Shown: positions 38,756-48,177, numbered from the stretch's first letter. The stretch: DNA of 64,000 nt from Ornithinimicrobium sp. CNJ-824 (GCF_001942405.1 NZ_MKKA01000022.1:124001-188000), one strand, 5' to 3'. The notes: generated by a model not told the origin, from the sequence alone. Program-made: numbers and translations.

Positions 38756-39793
38756 TCAGCTGCGGAGGAAGGCGCGCACGTCCGCGGCGAACCGGGCGGG
38801 ACGCTCCAGGTGCGGGGCGTGGCCGCACCCCTCGTAGACGACCTCGGTGAAGCGGCCGGCGGACTCGAGCACCGCCCGCACCTGCGCCACCATCGGCTGC
38901 GGCGGGCAGACGTCCTCGCCGGGCCAGCCGGGCACGGCTCCGAGCCGGCCGAGCTGGGCGAGGTCGAACATCGAGGTGTCCGAGACGATCTGGTCCAGCT
39001 CGCCCCGGACCCACAGCACCGGTGGGACGGGGTCGAGGTCGGCGAAACCGCTCTGGTCCAGGTACTTCGGCGACAGCGCGTTGTTCATCCCGGTGGTCCC
39101 GGGGGCCACGCCCGGCCAGTTCGAGGACGTCGTCAGGTCGCCGGGGTAGACGTCGTCGCCGACGGAGGTCTTCAGCATCCCGTCCAGGTAGCGCTGCTCG
39201 GCCTCGGGGTCGACGGTGAACCCGGGGGCGACGTAGAACTGACGCAACGTGGTCAGCGGGCTGGTCGGCTCCTCGCCCCGGTCTCCGGCGGCCAGCGCCC
39301 GGCAGAACGCCGGGTTGGCCGTGCCCCCGCCCGACCCGGCGAAGTCCTCGGCGACGGGACGTCCGTCCGGCCCGGTGGAGCCTCCGAACCCGTAGGGGCT
39401 GCCGGTCGCCTCCAGGACCAGCCGGCGCACGCGGTGCGGGTGGTCGATCGCCAGCTGCAGGACGGCGTTGCCGCCGGCCGACCACCCCAGGGCGTCGACC
39501 GGGCCCTCGACGCCCAGCGCGTCGAGCAGGGCGGCCAGGTCGTCGGACAGGTCGCGCACCCCGCGCGTGGCGTCGATCGGGAGCCGTTCGGAGTCGCCGT
39601 AGCCACGGAGGTCGGGCGCGAGGACGTGGACGTCGGCGGACAGGTCCGCGATCAGCTCCTCGAAGAACACCGACGAGCTGACGTTGCCGTGGACGAGGAG
39701 CAGGGTCGGGTCCGACGGGTCGCCGGCCTCCCGCACGAAGGTGTTTAGCCGGTCGGTCCGGACGTGCCTGGCGTGGACGGTCATGCCGGGCAT
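38756..39793 (-). CDS. Alpha/beta hydrolase
   Basis: 345 aa. HGNVSSSVFFEELIADL oxyanion strand, nucleophile elbow ALGWSAGGNAVLQ (Ser), acid in LWVRGELDQIVSD, His in EGCGHAPHLERPARF: a complete triad. Related to haloalkane dehalogenase/epoxide hydrolase-like esterases; the substrate is unknown. A shorter start at 39784 (MTVHARHVR) is equally possible. Confidence 0.9.
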   Translation of the reverse strand: MPGMTVHARHVRTDRLNTFVREAGDPSDPTLLLVHGNVSSSVFFEELIADLSADVHVLAPDLRGYGDSERLPIDATRGVRDLSDDLAALLDALGVEGPVDALGWSAGGNAVLQLAIDHPHRVRRLVLEATGSPYGFGGSTGPDGRPVAEDFAGSGGGTANPAFCRALAAGDRGEEPTSPLTTLRQFYVAPGFTVDPEAEQRYLDGMLKTSVGDDVYPGDLTTSSNWPGVAPGTTGMNNALSPKYLDQSGFADLDPVPPVLWVRGELDQIVSDTSMFDLAQLGRLGAVPGWPGEDVCPPQPMVAQVRAVLESAGRFTEVVYEGCGHAPHLERPARFAADVRAFLRS

Positions 39794-39833
39794 CCTGCCA
39801 GCGTCCCGCCGTCCCTGTCAGGGATCGGCGTGG

Positions 39834-39965
39834 TCAGGGGTCCGCGTGCTCCGGCGGCCACACCACGGCGAACCTCTCGAGCACGATCTCCTGGTCCTCC
39901 GACCAGGACTCGCCGCGCGCCGCGCAGGTGCGCGGGCCCGGCGTGGTGCGGTGCTGCTCGGCCAC
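39834..39965 (-). CDS. Small hypothetical protein (43 aa)
   Basis: GTG start, TGA stop, beginning 15 nt after the VWA gene stop. GC at third codon positions is almost complete in this frame (42 of 43 sense codons), as in real genes here. The C-terminal part (SWSEDQEIVLERF) is acidic and helical. It has no recognised domain and could be an operon tail gene or the end of a decayed one. Confidence 0.4.
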   Translation of the reverse strand: MAEQHRTTPGPRTCAARGESWSEDQEIVLERFAVVWPPEHADP

Positions 39966-39980
39966 GGCAGACCCGGCGCG

Positions 39981-41714
39981 TCAGGCCGCGCGGCGCGCGA
40001 CGATGTCGACAAAGACCTGGGGCAGCTCGCGGGGGTCGGTGATGACCAGCGACTCGCCGCCGGCCGCCGTGGCCAGCCGCTCCAGCGCGTCGGCGTCCAC
40101 GTCGGGCCCCACGCCGATGAGGACGACGGTCACCTGCCGGTCGCCCTCCTCCCGGGCCTGCTCCAGCCGTTCGACGACCTCGTCCTCGGACAGTCCGCCC
40201 GTCGAGTCGTCGTTGATGCCGTCGGTGAGCATGAGCACCGAGCTGATCGCGTCGTCGACGTCCTCCTCCTGCATCGCGCTGTACGCGGCCCAGAGGGAGT
40301 CGTGCAGGCCGGTGTCGCCCTGCAGGGTGTCGACGCCGAGCTCCTCGGTGACCCCCAGGAGGACCTCCTTGTGCGTGACGTCCCCCACCTCCTCCTCGAG
40401 CGGTCGCAGCGGGGCGGCCTCGACGTGGTCACGCTCGCCGTCGAGGGAGGTGGCGAAGTACCACACGCCCACCGCCGTCCGCTCCGGGATGACCGACAGC
40501 GCCGTCTGCGCCGCCTCGCGGGTGAGGTCGATGCGGGTCGCGTCGTCGTCGACCGGTGCCTCCATCGACCCGGAGATGTCGATGAGGGCCAGGATGCGCG
40601 ACTGGGGGGCGATGACCGACCAGGTCTCGGCGACCGTGGCGGTCAGCTGCTCGTCGGGGGCCTCGCCCGTCGTGCGCACCCGCTCGGGGACGCCCGGGAC
40701 CCCGGGCGCGGCGCCCTCGTCCCCGGGGCGCAGGAACGACTCCGCCAGGTCGCCGTCGGCGGCGCCGGAGGTCAGCTCCTCCTGGAGGGCCGCGACGGCC
40801 TCTTCAGACCCCTCCTGGCCGACGCGCACGAACGGCAGCTGGACGGTGCCGAGGTCGCCGCCGAGCTGCACCCCCTGCAGCTCCTGGCCGTCGGCCACAG
40901 CGGTGCCGATCTGCTGCTCCGTGGCCGGGACCAGCATGTCCGCGTCGGACCGCAGCACCGACAGCGGGTCACCCTGGGCGGCCGTCTGGGCGAGCACGAC
41001 GAGCAGGCTGCGGCCGGGGCCGCCCGGCTCGTCCAGCGACCCCAGCTCCTCGGAGGTGGCGGCGAGCAGGGCCATGGTGGCCGGGTCGTTGCGGGGGTCC
41101 CCCAGGCGCATCGTCAGCTGCGCGTCCCCGGTGGCCGCCTGCTCCTGGTAGACCTGCGCCAGCTCGGCGAAGCTGCTGTCCGGGGTCAGGCCCAGGTCAC
41201 CCATCCCGGCGACCGTGCCGGGCGCACCGGTGAGCAGGACCGGGCTGCTGGCGACCGTGGGGCCGACCTGGAGGTCCACCCCGTCCCGGGCGGCCAGCTG
41301 GGCCCAGGCCACCGAGCTGGGGAGCCAGACGTCGGGGGCGTCCTCACCGCGGACCTCCGCCTGGGAGGTGGCGGTCTCCCGCTCCTGGACGTCGTAGGTG
41401 AAGCAGTCGTCGGCCGCCCGGTCCGCGGCGGCGGTGACGGCGGGCAGCAGCTCCGGTGCCGACCACACGGTCACCGGGTCGCAGCTCTCGGGGGCGGCGG
41501 CCAGCGGGGGGTCGCTGGTGACGGCGGCGTCGTCGGACGGGGCCGGCTCGGCGGTCGTCGGGGCGGGGTCGGCCGCGTCGGCGGCCGGGTCGTCGTCGTC
41601 CCCGCCGAGGAACCAGAACGCACCGGCCACCAGCACGACGCCGAGCAGGGCGAGCAGGGCCCACAGGATCCCCCTGCGGTCGTTGTCCTCCGGCGGACGG
41701 CTGTGCTTGGCCAC
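39981..41714 (-). CDS. Membrane-anchored solute-binding plus VWA domain protein
   Basis: 577 aa from GTG. One N-terminal helix (GILWALLALLGVVLVAGAFWF), an acidic Ala/Asp-rich spacer, a periplasmic binding-like domain (SBP type II, residues about 80-330, e.g. DAPDVWLPSSVAWAQLAARD), and a C-terminal VWA domain with MIDAS motif LALIDISGSMEAP and MLTDGINDDSTGG. Probably binds a ligand or protein outside the membrane. Similar proteins occur with actinobacterial cell-surface systems; no partner is apparent here. Confidence 0.85.
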   Translation of the reverse strand: MAKHSRPPEDNDRRGILWALLALLGVVLVAGAFWFLGGDDDDPAADAADPAPTTAEPAPSDDAAVTSDPPLAAAPESCDPVTVWSAPELLPAVTAAADRAADDCFTYDVQERETATSQAEVRGEDAPDVWLPSSVAWAQLAARDGVDLQVGPTVASSPVLLTGAPGTVAGMGDLGLTPDSSFAELAQVYQEQAATGDAQLTMRLGDPRNDPATMALLAATSEELGSLDEPGGPGRSLLVVLAQTAAQGDPLSVLRSDADMLVPATEQQIGTAVADGQELQGVQLGGDLGTVQLPFVRVGQEGSEEAVAALQEELTSGAADGDLAESFLRPGDEGAAPGVPGVPERVRTTGEAPDEQLTATVAETWSVIAPQSRILALIDISGSMEAPVDDDATRIDLTREAAQTALSVIPERTAVGVWYFATSLDGERDHVEAAPLRPLEEEVGDVTHKEVLLGVTEELGVDTLQGDTGLHDSLWAAYSAMQEEDVDDAISSVLMLTDGINDDSTGGLSEDEVVERLEQAREEGDRQVTVVLIGVGPDVDADALERLATAAGGESLVITDPRELPQVFVDIVARRAA

Positions 41715-41772
41715 GAGCGAAAGGTAGCAGCCCGTCCGTGGACGCCGTCAGCACGGACCGGAGGCGGGCGGC

Positions 41773-42561
41773 TCAGCCCGGTGCGGTCCGGCGGGGGAGC
41801 CCGTCCTCGAGGAAGAGGGGGCCCGCGCCGCCCGCCGTCCCCCCGACCTCGGCCTCGGCCTGAGCCTCGGCCAGGGAGGTCAGCAGCCGGGCGACGTAGG
41901 GGGCGACGTGGTCGGCCGCCTCGGCGAGGGTGCACCAGTGGACGGAGCGCAGCTCGGTGCGCTGCAGCACCGCCCGGTCCAGCAGGTCGGGGTGGACCCC
42001 CAGGTCGAAGACGAGCAGGAGGGCGTCGGCCCACTGCTTGTAGGGCGGGAGCCAGTCGACCGCGAGCAGGTCGCCGACCGGCAGGTCGACGCCCAGCTCC
42101 TCGCAGACCTCCCGCTCGAGGCTGGCCACCGGTGTCTCGGCCGGCTCGGCCACGCCGCCGACGAGGTCCCAGTCGCGCTTGTAGGTCAGCTCGCACAGCA
42201 GCACCCGGCCCTGGTCGTCCCGGACGAGCCCCTGCACGATGAGCCGCTTGGTGGGCAGGGTGGCGTTCAGCATCCCCAGGAACCCGGCGGGGGTCCCGGG
42301 GGACGGGTCGTCCCGCAGCCGGCCGAGCCGGAGGACGTCGCCGGGTGGTCCGTCGGCGGCCGCGGCCCGGCCGCGGGCGACGCCCTCGGGCCGCAGCCCG
42401 GCCCGCTGGAGGACGCGCCGGGTCCCGTGGTCGTCCACGTCCACCTGGGCCTCGACGCGGTGGTGCCCGTCGCCGAACGACCGCTCCACCAGCCCGACGA
42501 CGAGGTCGACGGCGTCCGTCGGGTCGGCCGGCAGGTGGGACAGACCGACCAGCTCGACCAT
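41773..42561 (-). CDS. NUDIX hydrolase with N-terminal GNAT-like part
   Basis: 262 aa from the ATG at 42561. The NUDIX box GGVAEPAETPVASLEREVCEELGVD fits Gx5Ex7REUxEExGU. The N-terminal 95 residues (RRVLQRAGLRPEGVARGR, DVLRLGRLRDDPS) match the second half of a GNAT acetyltransferase. The upstream bases up to 42660 also look coding in this frame (RDGHDEPVLPGNVRRRTVAP), so the true start is probably further upstream and interrupted by one missing base. Hydrolyses a nucleoside diphosphate derivative. Confidence 0.8.
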   Translation of the reverse strand: MVELVGLSHLPADPTDAVDLVVGLVERSFGDGHHRVEAQVDVDDHGTRRVLQRAGLRPEGVARGRAAAADGPPGDVLRLGRLRDDPSPGTPAGFLGMLNATLPTKRLIVQGLVRDDQGRVLLCELTYKRDWDLVGGVAEPAETPVASLEREVCEELGVDLPVGDLLAVDWLPPYKQWADALLLVFDLGVHPDLLDRAVLQRTELRSVHWCTLAEAADHVAPYVARLLTSLAEAQAEAEVGGTAGGAGPLFLEDGLPRRTAPG

Positions 42562-42679
42562 GCCGGGGGCGACGGTCCGGCGGCGGACGTTCCCGGGCAG
42601 GACGGGCTCGTCGTGGCCGTCGCGCCCGGCGCCCGGGCCTCGCCGGGGAGCGGCGGCATACCCGGCCCGTGGTCCGTGC

Positions 42680-44383
42680 TCAGACGTGCCGCCGGCTGGT
42701 GATGACCCGGAACCGGTTGGCCACGAACGCCGTGTCCGCGTAGGCGGCGTTGGCGGCCGGGTTGGCCCCGGTGCCGTGCAGGTCGCTGAACGCGGCCGTC
42801 TGGTTGACGAAGATCTGCCCGGTGAGGTTCTCCGAGAGCGCGACCCCGGCCTCGACCGCCGCCTCCCGGGCGTCCTCGAGCACCTGCTCGTCGGTGGAGT
42901 AGACGGAGGCGGTCATCCCCCCGTGCTCGCGCACGGTCTCGGCGAAGCGGCGCAGCGACTCGGTCGTGTCGGCGGTCCGCACGAGGAAGGCGACCGGTCC
43001 GAAGCACTCCTGGGTGTAGGCGGCCTCGTTGCCCGCGTCGGTGGCCACGAGGGCGGGGGTGCGCACGACGGCGTCCGGGTAGGTCGGGTGGGTCACGGCC
43101 CGGGAGTCGAGGAGCACCTCGCCGCCGAGCCGCTCGGCCAGGGCCGGCACGTCGGTCGCCCGGCCGCGGACGTCGTCGTTGACGGTGGCGCCGAGGATCT
43201 CCACCGCACGGGCGTCGTCGGCGGTGAACCGCGAGAGAGCCTCCGCCAGGTGCTGGCCGAACTCGTCGGCGCCCAGGTGGCCCTGGTCGGTGTCGACCCC
43301 GGTGGCGGGCACGTAGACGTTCTGCGGGGCGGTGCACATCTGGCCGGAGTAGAGCGAGAACGAGAACGCCAGGTTGCCCAGCAGACCCTTGAGGTCGTCG
43401 GTGGAGTCGACGACGACGGAGTTGAGGCCGGCCTTCTCGGTGTAGACCAGCTTGCCCGCCTTGCCGGCCTCGGCCTCCAGCCACGCGCCGAACCCGGGCC
43501 CGCCGGTGTAGTCGATGATCTTCACCGCCGGGTGCAGGGCCAGGTCCTTGGCCAGGGTGCCGCCGTCGTCCTCGGCGGCCAGCTGGACCAGGGCCGGGTC
43601 GAAGCCGGCCTCGAGCAGCACCTCGCGGGCGGTGGCGACGGTGAGCGCCAGCGGGAGGACGGCACGGGGGTGGGGCTTGACGACGACCGGGTTGCCGGTG
43701 GCCAGGCTGGCGAAGATGCCCGGGTAGGCGTTCCAGGTGGGGAAGGTGTTGCAGCCGATGACCAGCGCCGCCCCGCGCGGCACGACCCGGTAGTCCTTCT
43801 GCATCCGGATCGGCTCGCCCTTGGCCGGCTTCTCCCAGACCACGGAGGCAGGGATGCGGCGCTGCTCCTCCAGGGCGGCCACGACGGCCTCGAGCGCCCG
43901 GTCCTGGGCGTGCGGACCGCCGGCCTGGAAGCTCATGACGAACGGCTGGCCGCTGGTGTGCATGACGGCGTGGGCCATCTGGTGGGACCGGGCGTTGATC
44001 CGGTCGACGATCTCGGTGCAGACGGCGGCGCGGACCTCGGCGCCCGCGTCGCGCCAGGCGGGCATCGCGGTGAGCGCGGCGTCCATGGCGGCGTCGACGT
44101 CGAGCTCGGGGTAGCGCACGCCCAGCGTCGGGCCGTAGGGGCTGACCTCGCTGCCGACCTCACGACCGGTGGAGGGCTGGTCGGCCAGGGCCGAGTAGCT
44201 GGCGTTGAGGCTGCGCTCGTGGGCGTCCTGGCCGTCCTGCGGCGCCGTCTCGCCGTAGACCCGGGGGCTGGGGGACTCGGGGTAGCGGCTGTAGTAGCTG
44301 CGCTCCCGGAGGGCCCGGGCAGCCTCCTCGAGGGTGTCCCGGTGCTGCTCCAGGAGCGGGTGCGTGGTGGCGGTCTCAGACAT
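42680..44383 (-). CDS. paaN: PaaN, phenylacetate-pathway aldehyde dehydrogenase family protein
   Basis: 567 aa, intact. ALDH fold: GCNTFPTWNAYPGIFASLAT, NPVVVKPHP, catalytic Cys in SGQMCTAPQNVYVP, ECFGPVAFLVRT and NLTGQIFVNQTAAFSDLHGT. Matches the stand-alone PaaN group (without the MaoC hydratase half of PaaZ), which is tied to phenylacetyl-CoA degradation. Neighbours include paaI, a paaH-like gene and paaK, but no paaABCDE or paaG lies inside the window. Confidence 0.92.
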   Translation of the reverse strand: MSETATTHPLLEQHRDTLEEAARALRERSYYSRYPESPSPRVYGETAPQDGQDAHERSLNASYSALADQPSTGREVGSEVSPYGPTLGVRYPELDVDAAMDAALTAMPAWRDAGAEVRAAVCTEIVDRINARSHQMAHAVMHTSGQPFVMSFQAGGPHAQDRALEAVVAALEEQRRIPASVVWEKPAKGEPIRMQKDYRVVPRGAALVIGCNTFPTWNAYPGIFASLATGNPVVVKPHPRAVLPLALTVATAREVLLEAGFDPALVQLAAEDDGGTLAKDLALHPAVKIIDYTGGPGFGAWLEAEAGKAGKLVYTEKAGLNSVVVDSTDDLKGLLGNLAFSFSLYSGQMCTAPQNVYVPATGVDTDQGHLGADEFGQHLAEALSRFTADDARAVEILGATVNDDVRGRATDVPALAERLGGEVLLDSRAVTHPTYPDAVVRTPALVATDAGNEAAYTQECFGPVAFLVRTADTTESLRRFAETVREHGGMTASVYSTDEQVLEDAREAAVEAGVALSENLTGQIFVNQTAAFSDLHGTGANPAANAAYADTAFVANRFRVITSRRHV

Positions 44384-44422
44384 GGCCGTCAGCCTAACGA
44401 CCGACGCCGGGTGCCGGCCCGG

Positions 44423-45090
44423 TCAGCCCGCCGCGCCCGGCGGGCGGCCCGCCACCCGCTCCCCGCGGCGCACCTCCCACGCGGAGGCCCCGCCCACGAG
44501 GACGCCGCCGACGAGGTTGGCGAGCAGGTCCCTGGCCGTGTTGTCGTAGCCCCCGACCCGGGTGGTCTCCAGCGTCAGGGTGAGCACCCACTCGACGACC
44601 TCGTTCAGCGCCCCGAACGCGCCGGCGCCGAGCACCACGACCCACCAGGCCACCGCCGCCCGGGCGCCGGGGGGCGGGGCCAGACGTCGTCCCAGCGCCT
44701 CCCACGTGGCCCGGCCGACCACGCCGAACCCGACCGCGTGCTGCAGGTTGTCGTAGCGGACCACGTCCTGGACCAGCCACCACTGGTAGAGCGTTCCGGT
44801 CCCGACCGGCACCATCCCCCCGGCCAGGTGGCCGAGGCCGAAGAGGAGCAGGCCCCAGACCGTGGGTGCGCTCAGCCCGGCGCGGCGGTGCAGGAGCGCG
44901 ACCGCGCCGGCGCCCAGGACGAGGACGGCCAGGTAGACCTGCCAGTTGGGCTGGCCGTCGCGATGCCCAGCGCGAGCAGCGCGACCGTCCCGGCCAGGCC
45001 GACGACGAAGGGGACCACGAGGTCGGCGACCCGTCCGCCGGGACGTGGCGGGACGGGGCCGGCGGGAGGGTCGCCCGGCCGGGTGGTCAC
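44423..45090 (-). CDS. DUF2238 (YjdF-type) membrane protein, frameshifted
   Basis: About 222 aa. Helices VADLVVPFVVGLAGTVALLA, VYLAVLVLGAGAVALLH, VVVLGAGAFGALNEVVEWVL. The signature YQWWLVQDVVRYDNLQHAVG and GGYDNTARDLLANLVGG are typical of YjdF/DUF2238. One C is missing near 44953 (ATASPNWQVYLAV when restored). GTG overlaps the stop of the preceding gene (GTGA). Function unknown, sometimes near lipid or stress genes. Confidence 0.75.
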
Positions 45091-46019
45091 GGCGACCCGG
45101 TGCCGGGCCGGGCGGCCGCGGGGTCGAGCACGACGGAGAAGAGGGCCCGCGGGTCCTGCAGCGTGGCCGGCCGTCGGGCGGCGGACCGGGGGACGACGTG
45201 GCCCCAGCGCACCGGGCGGCGGTGGGGCAGGGGCCCGTGGGGGATGAAGACGTAGTCCCCGGCGACCTCCCCCAGGAGCAGCCCGGCGCCGGCCTCCACG
45301 GGCAGGCCCACGAGATCCCCAGGCCGGACCTCGTCGAGGAGCGTGGACAGCTGGCGCAGGTCCTTGGCGGGCCGCCGGCCCGTGCGCTCCCGGGAGAGCG
45401 CCCGCAGCACCTCCGGACCCAGGCCGGCGGCGGGCACGTCGACCCCGGACCGGGTGCCCAGGCCCATGACGCCGGCCGCCAGGCATACCCCGACCTCCGT
45501 CTCCGTGGGCGGCCGCACGACCCAGACCCGCGTCCCCGCCGGTCCGGGCGGCACCGGGACGTCGTCGGGCCCGGGCCAGACGTAGGGCAGGTCGTCCGGC
45601 TCCGGGCCGTAGCGCGCGGTCAGCAGCGGCCGGTAGCGGTCGGGGTCCTTGGCCAGCAGGTTGGACCGGTGCGAGCGGTGCAGCTCCGCGTCGCCCAGCC
45701 AGGACGGCAGGAGGCCCGCGGCGGCCAGCTCCTGCTGGGGGACGTCGACGACCCCGGGGGCGAACTCCGCGATCGCCGGGGCCGTCCCGTCGGCGTGCCC
45801 GCGCTCGCGCCACTGCCGCACCATCGCCAGGCCGTAGGCGACCAGGGCCGGGGTGCGTCCTCGCCACATCCGCACGGCGGGGTGGTTGACCCAGCCGTAG
45901 TCCGGCAGCTCCAGGGCGCGCAGGACCTGCAGGGTCTCCACCCGCTGCTTGCCCAGCCGGGCGTCGTCGAGCAGCCGGGCGCTCTCCTCGAAGCCGGGGT
46001 CGGGCAGGAAGGTCTGCAC
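45087..46019 (-). CDS. MSMEG_6728/Pyr_excise-type protein fused to a PUA/EVE-like domain
   Basis: 310 aa from GTG. Residues 1-165: MQTFLPDPGFEESARLLDDA, LGKQRVETLQVLRALELP, WVNHPAVRMWRGR, PSWLGDAELHRSHRSNLLA, the family annotated as pyrimidine-dimer glycosylase-like. Residues about 185-310: WVVRPPTETEVGVCLAAGVM, LRQLSTLLDEVRPGDLVGLP, GEVAGDYVFIPHG, a PUA-like pattern seen at the N-terminus of some modification-dependent restriction proteins. It suggests recognition of damaged or modified DNA, but both assignments are by motif memory. Confidence 0.7.
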   Translation of the reverse strand: MQTFLPDPGFEESARLLDDARLGKQRVETLQVLRALELPDYGWVNHPAVRMWRGRTPALVAYGLAMVRQWRERGHADGTAPAIAEFAPGVVDVPQQELAAAGLLPSWLGDAELHRSHRSNLLAKDPDRYRPLLTARYGPEPDDLPYVWPGPDDVPVPPGPAGTRVWVVRPPTETEVGVCLAAGVMGLGTRSGVDVPAAGLGPEVLRALSRERTGRRPAKDLRQLSTLLDEVRPGDLVGLPVEAGAGLLLGEVAGDYVFIPHGPLPHRRPVRWGHVVPRSAARRPATLQDPRALFSVVLDPAAARPGTGSP

Positions 46020-46087
46020 CGGACCATCCTGCTGGACGGGGCCACCGGTCGTCACCCGGGCGGCGGCCCGGGGGCGGGCGGGACCCG

Positions 46088-46564
46088 TCAGCGGCCGGCC
46101 ATCACCCGGCTGCGCCCCCGGAACTCCGCCAGCACCGCACCGTCGGACTCCCGGACCACCGTGACGTCGGTGATCCCGCTGCGGCCGTAGGTGACCCGTT
46201 CGCGCGCCTCCGCGACGAGGACGTCCTCGAGACGCCCTGCGGCCACGTAGGTGATGTCGCAGCCGGCCGCGACCGTGGGCCTGCCGGTCGCGTTGCAGGC
46301 GAGGGCGAAGGTCGAGTCGGCCAGGGCGAAGACGTAGCCTCCGTGGGCGATGTCGTGCCCGTTGACCATGGTGTCCCTGATCCGCATCCGGGCCCGGGCA
46401 CGGCCCAGGGGTATGCCGTCGCGCACCTCCACCCCGACGTCCAGCAGCTCGATGCCCAGGTGCGCCGAGGCCCGGTCCTGGGCCCACATCCGCCGGACGT
46501 GGGCCAGGTCGGGCGGGGCCGAGGGGTCGGTGCCGGGGGTCTCCCCGGGTGCGCCGGTGCTCAC
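46088..46564 (-). CDS. paaI: PaaI-type hotdog thioesterase
   Basis: 158 aa from GTG overlapping the paaH-like stop. Hotdog fold with ARMRIRDTMVNGHDIAHGGY (active-site HGG and Asp) and FALADSTFALACNATGRPTV, the PaaI signature. Hydrolyses dead-end aryl- or acyl-CoA in phenylacetate breakdown to free CoA. Confidence 0.9.
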   Translation of the reverse strand: MSTGAPGETPGTDPSAPPDLAHVRRMWAQDRASAHLGIELLDVGVEVRDGIPLGRARARMRIRDTMVNGHDIAHGGYVFALADSTFALACNATGRPTVAAGCDITYVAAGRLEDVLVAEARERVTYGRSGITDVTVVRESDGAVLAEFRGRSRVMAGR

Positions 46565-47808
46565 AGGGCCTCGCTCGGCCGGTAGCGGCCGCCCGGGTAG
46601 ACCAGGTCGAGCTCGGCGAGGGTCTCCCGGACCGGGTCCGCGCCCAGCTCGGCCAGCCAGCCGAAGGGCCCCTTCGGGTAGTTGGTGCCCAGCCGCATGG
46701 CGGTGTCGACGTCCTCGGCCGAGGCCTCCCCGCGGTGGACCAGGTCGACCCCCTCGTTGACGAGCATCGCCAGCGTCCGGGCGACGGGGTCGGTGACCAC
46801 GGGCCCGCCGACGAGCCGGTCGGCCAGCTCCTCGTCGGGGTCGGCGTCCACGGCCCGGCCGTCCTCGTAGGTGAACACGCCGCGGCCGGTCTTGCGGCCC
46901 AGACGGCCCTCCCGCACGAGGGCGCGCTGGTAGTCGGTGGGTGCGTAGCGGGGGTCCTCGTCCGTCTGGTGCCACACGGACTCCCCGACGGCGAGGTTGA
47001 CGTCCTGGCCGATGAGGTCGGTCAGCTCCATCGGCCCCATCCGGAAGCCGGTCCGCCGCAGGGCCAGGTCGACGGTGGCCGCGTCGACCAGCCCCTCCTC
47101 CACCATCCGCTGGGCCTCCCCGTAGAACGGCCGGGCGACCCGGTTGACGATGAACCCGGGGGTCGAGGCGCACAGCACGGGGGTCTTGCCCCAGCGCCGC
47201 ACCAGCTCGGCGGCGGCCTGGAGCACCGCGGGGTCGGACCGCACGCCACGGACCACCTCGACGAGGCGCATGACCGGCGGGGGGTTGAAGAAGTGCAGCC
47301 CCAGCACCCGCCCGGGGTGCTGCAGCGCGGGCGACCGGCCGCCGTGCAGGGCGGCGTCGTGGCCGGTGGTGGCCTCGCCGACGATGGCGTCGATCGACAG
47401 GCTGGAGGTGTTGGTGGCCAGCACCGTAGACGGAGACTGGGACTGCTCGAGCTGGCGGAAGATCACGCGCTTGACGTCGAGGTGCTCGACGACGGCCTCG
47501 ACGACGAGGGCGACCGGAGGGACGGTCGTCATGTCGGAGGTGGTCAGCGTGGCGATCCGCCCCAGCAGCGCGTCGACGTCCGCCTGCTCGGTGCGGCCCT
47601 TGGCCACCTGCCGGGCCAGGCCGTCCCGGATGCGGTCGACGGCCTTCGCGGCGGCTCCCTCCTGGGCGTCGACGAGGTGGACGGGGTGCCCGGCCGCAGC
47701 GGCGACCTGGGCGATGCCGGCCCCCATGGCGCCGGCACCGAGAACGGCCACCGGGGTCCCGGTGGGGCCGGCGAGCAGGGGGTGGTCCTGGTGGTGCGAC
47801 GTCGTCAT
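46561..47808 (-). CDS. 3-hydroxyacyl-CoA dehydrogenase (PaaH/PaaC-like)
   Basis: 415 aa. NAD-binding AVLGAGAMGAGIAQVAAAAG, SSLSIDAIVGEAT, LHFFNPPPVMRLVEVVRGV, NRVARPFYGEAQRMVEEGL, and a C-terminal helical domain (AMRLGTNYPKGPFGWL). Oxidises 3-hydroxyadipyl-CoA or a related intermediate in the phenylacetate route. Translationally coupled to paaI. Confidence 0.9.
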   Translation of the reverse strand: MTTSHHQDHPLLAGPTGTPVAVLGAGAMGAGIAQVAAAAGHPVHLVDAQEGAAAKAVDRIRDGLARQVAKGRTEQADVDALLGRIATLTTSDMTTVPPVALVVEAVVEHLDVKRVIFRQLEQSQSPSTVLATNTSSLSIDAIVGEATTGHDAALHGGRSPALQHPGRVLGLHFFNPPPVMRLVEVVRGVRSDPAVLQAAAELVRRWGKTPVLCASTPGFIVNRVARPFYGEAQRMVEEGLVDAATVDLALRRTGFRMGPMELTDLIGQDVNLAVGESVWHQTDEDPRYAPTDYQRALVREGRLGRKTGRGVFTYEDGRAVDADPDEELADRLVGGPVVTDPVARTLAMLVNEGVDLVHRGEASAEDVDTAMRLGTNYPKGPFGWLAELGADPVRETLAELDLVYPGGRYRPSEAL

Positions 47809-47836
47809 GCGCCCACTGTGGCACGCCGCCCGGGCC

Positions 47837-48177
47837 TCAGCCGCGCAGCACCTTCTCCATCGCCTTGCCCCGGGCCAGCTCGTCGACGAGCTGTCCAGGT
47901 AGCGGATCTTCTGCATGAGGGGGTCCTCGACGTCCTCCACCCGGACGCCGCAGACGACCCCGGTGACCTAGTCGACCCGCGGGTTGAGCTCGGCGGCGGC
48001 GAAGAAGTCCTCGAACGTGGTGCCGGCGTCCAGGTGGCGCTGGAGGGCCGCCTCGTCGAACCCGGTCAGCCACTCGACGACCTGGTCCAGCTCGGCCTTC
48101 GTGCGGCCCTTGCGCTCCACCTTGGCGACGTAGTGCGGGTAGACGGAGGCGAAGCTGGTGGTGAAGATCCGGTGCAT
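47837..48177 (-). pseudogene. DUF2200 protein, broken by a stop codon and a frameshift
   Basis: Intact family proteins are about 115 aa. Here MHRIFTTSFASVYPHYVAKV... ELNPRVD is followed by TAG (47968-47970), then in the same frame VTGVVCGVRVEDVEDPLMQ and KIRYLD, then one missing A near 47894 before LVDELARGKAMEKVLRG. Two independent lesions make a real pseudogene possible, though the missing base fits the error pattern of the rest of the window. Function of DUF2200 is unknown. Confidence 0.65.
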
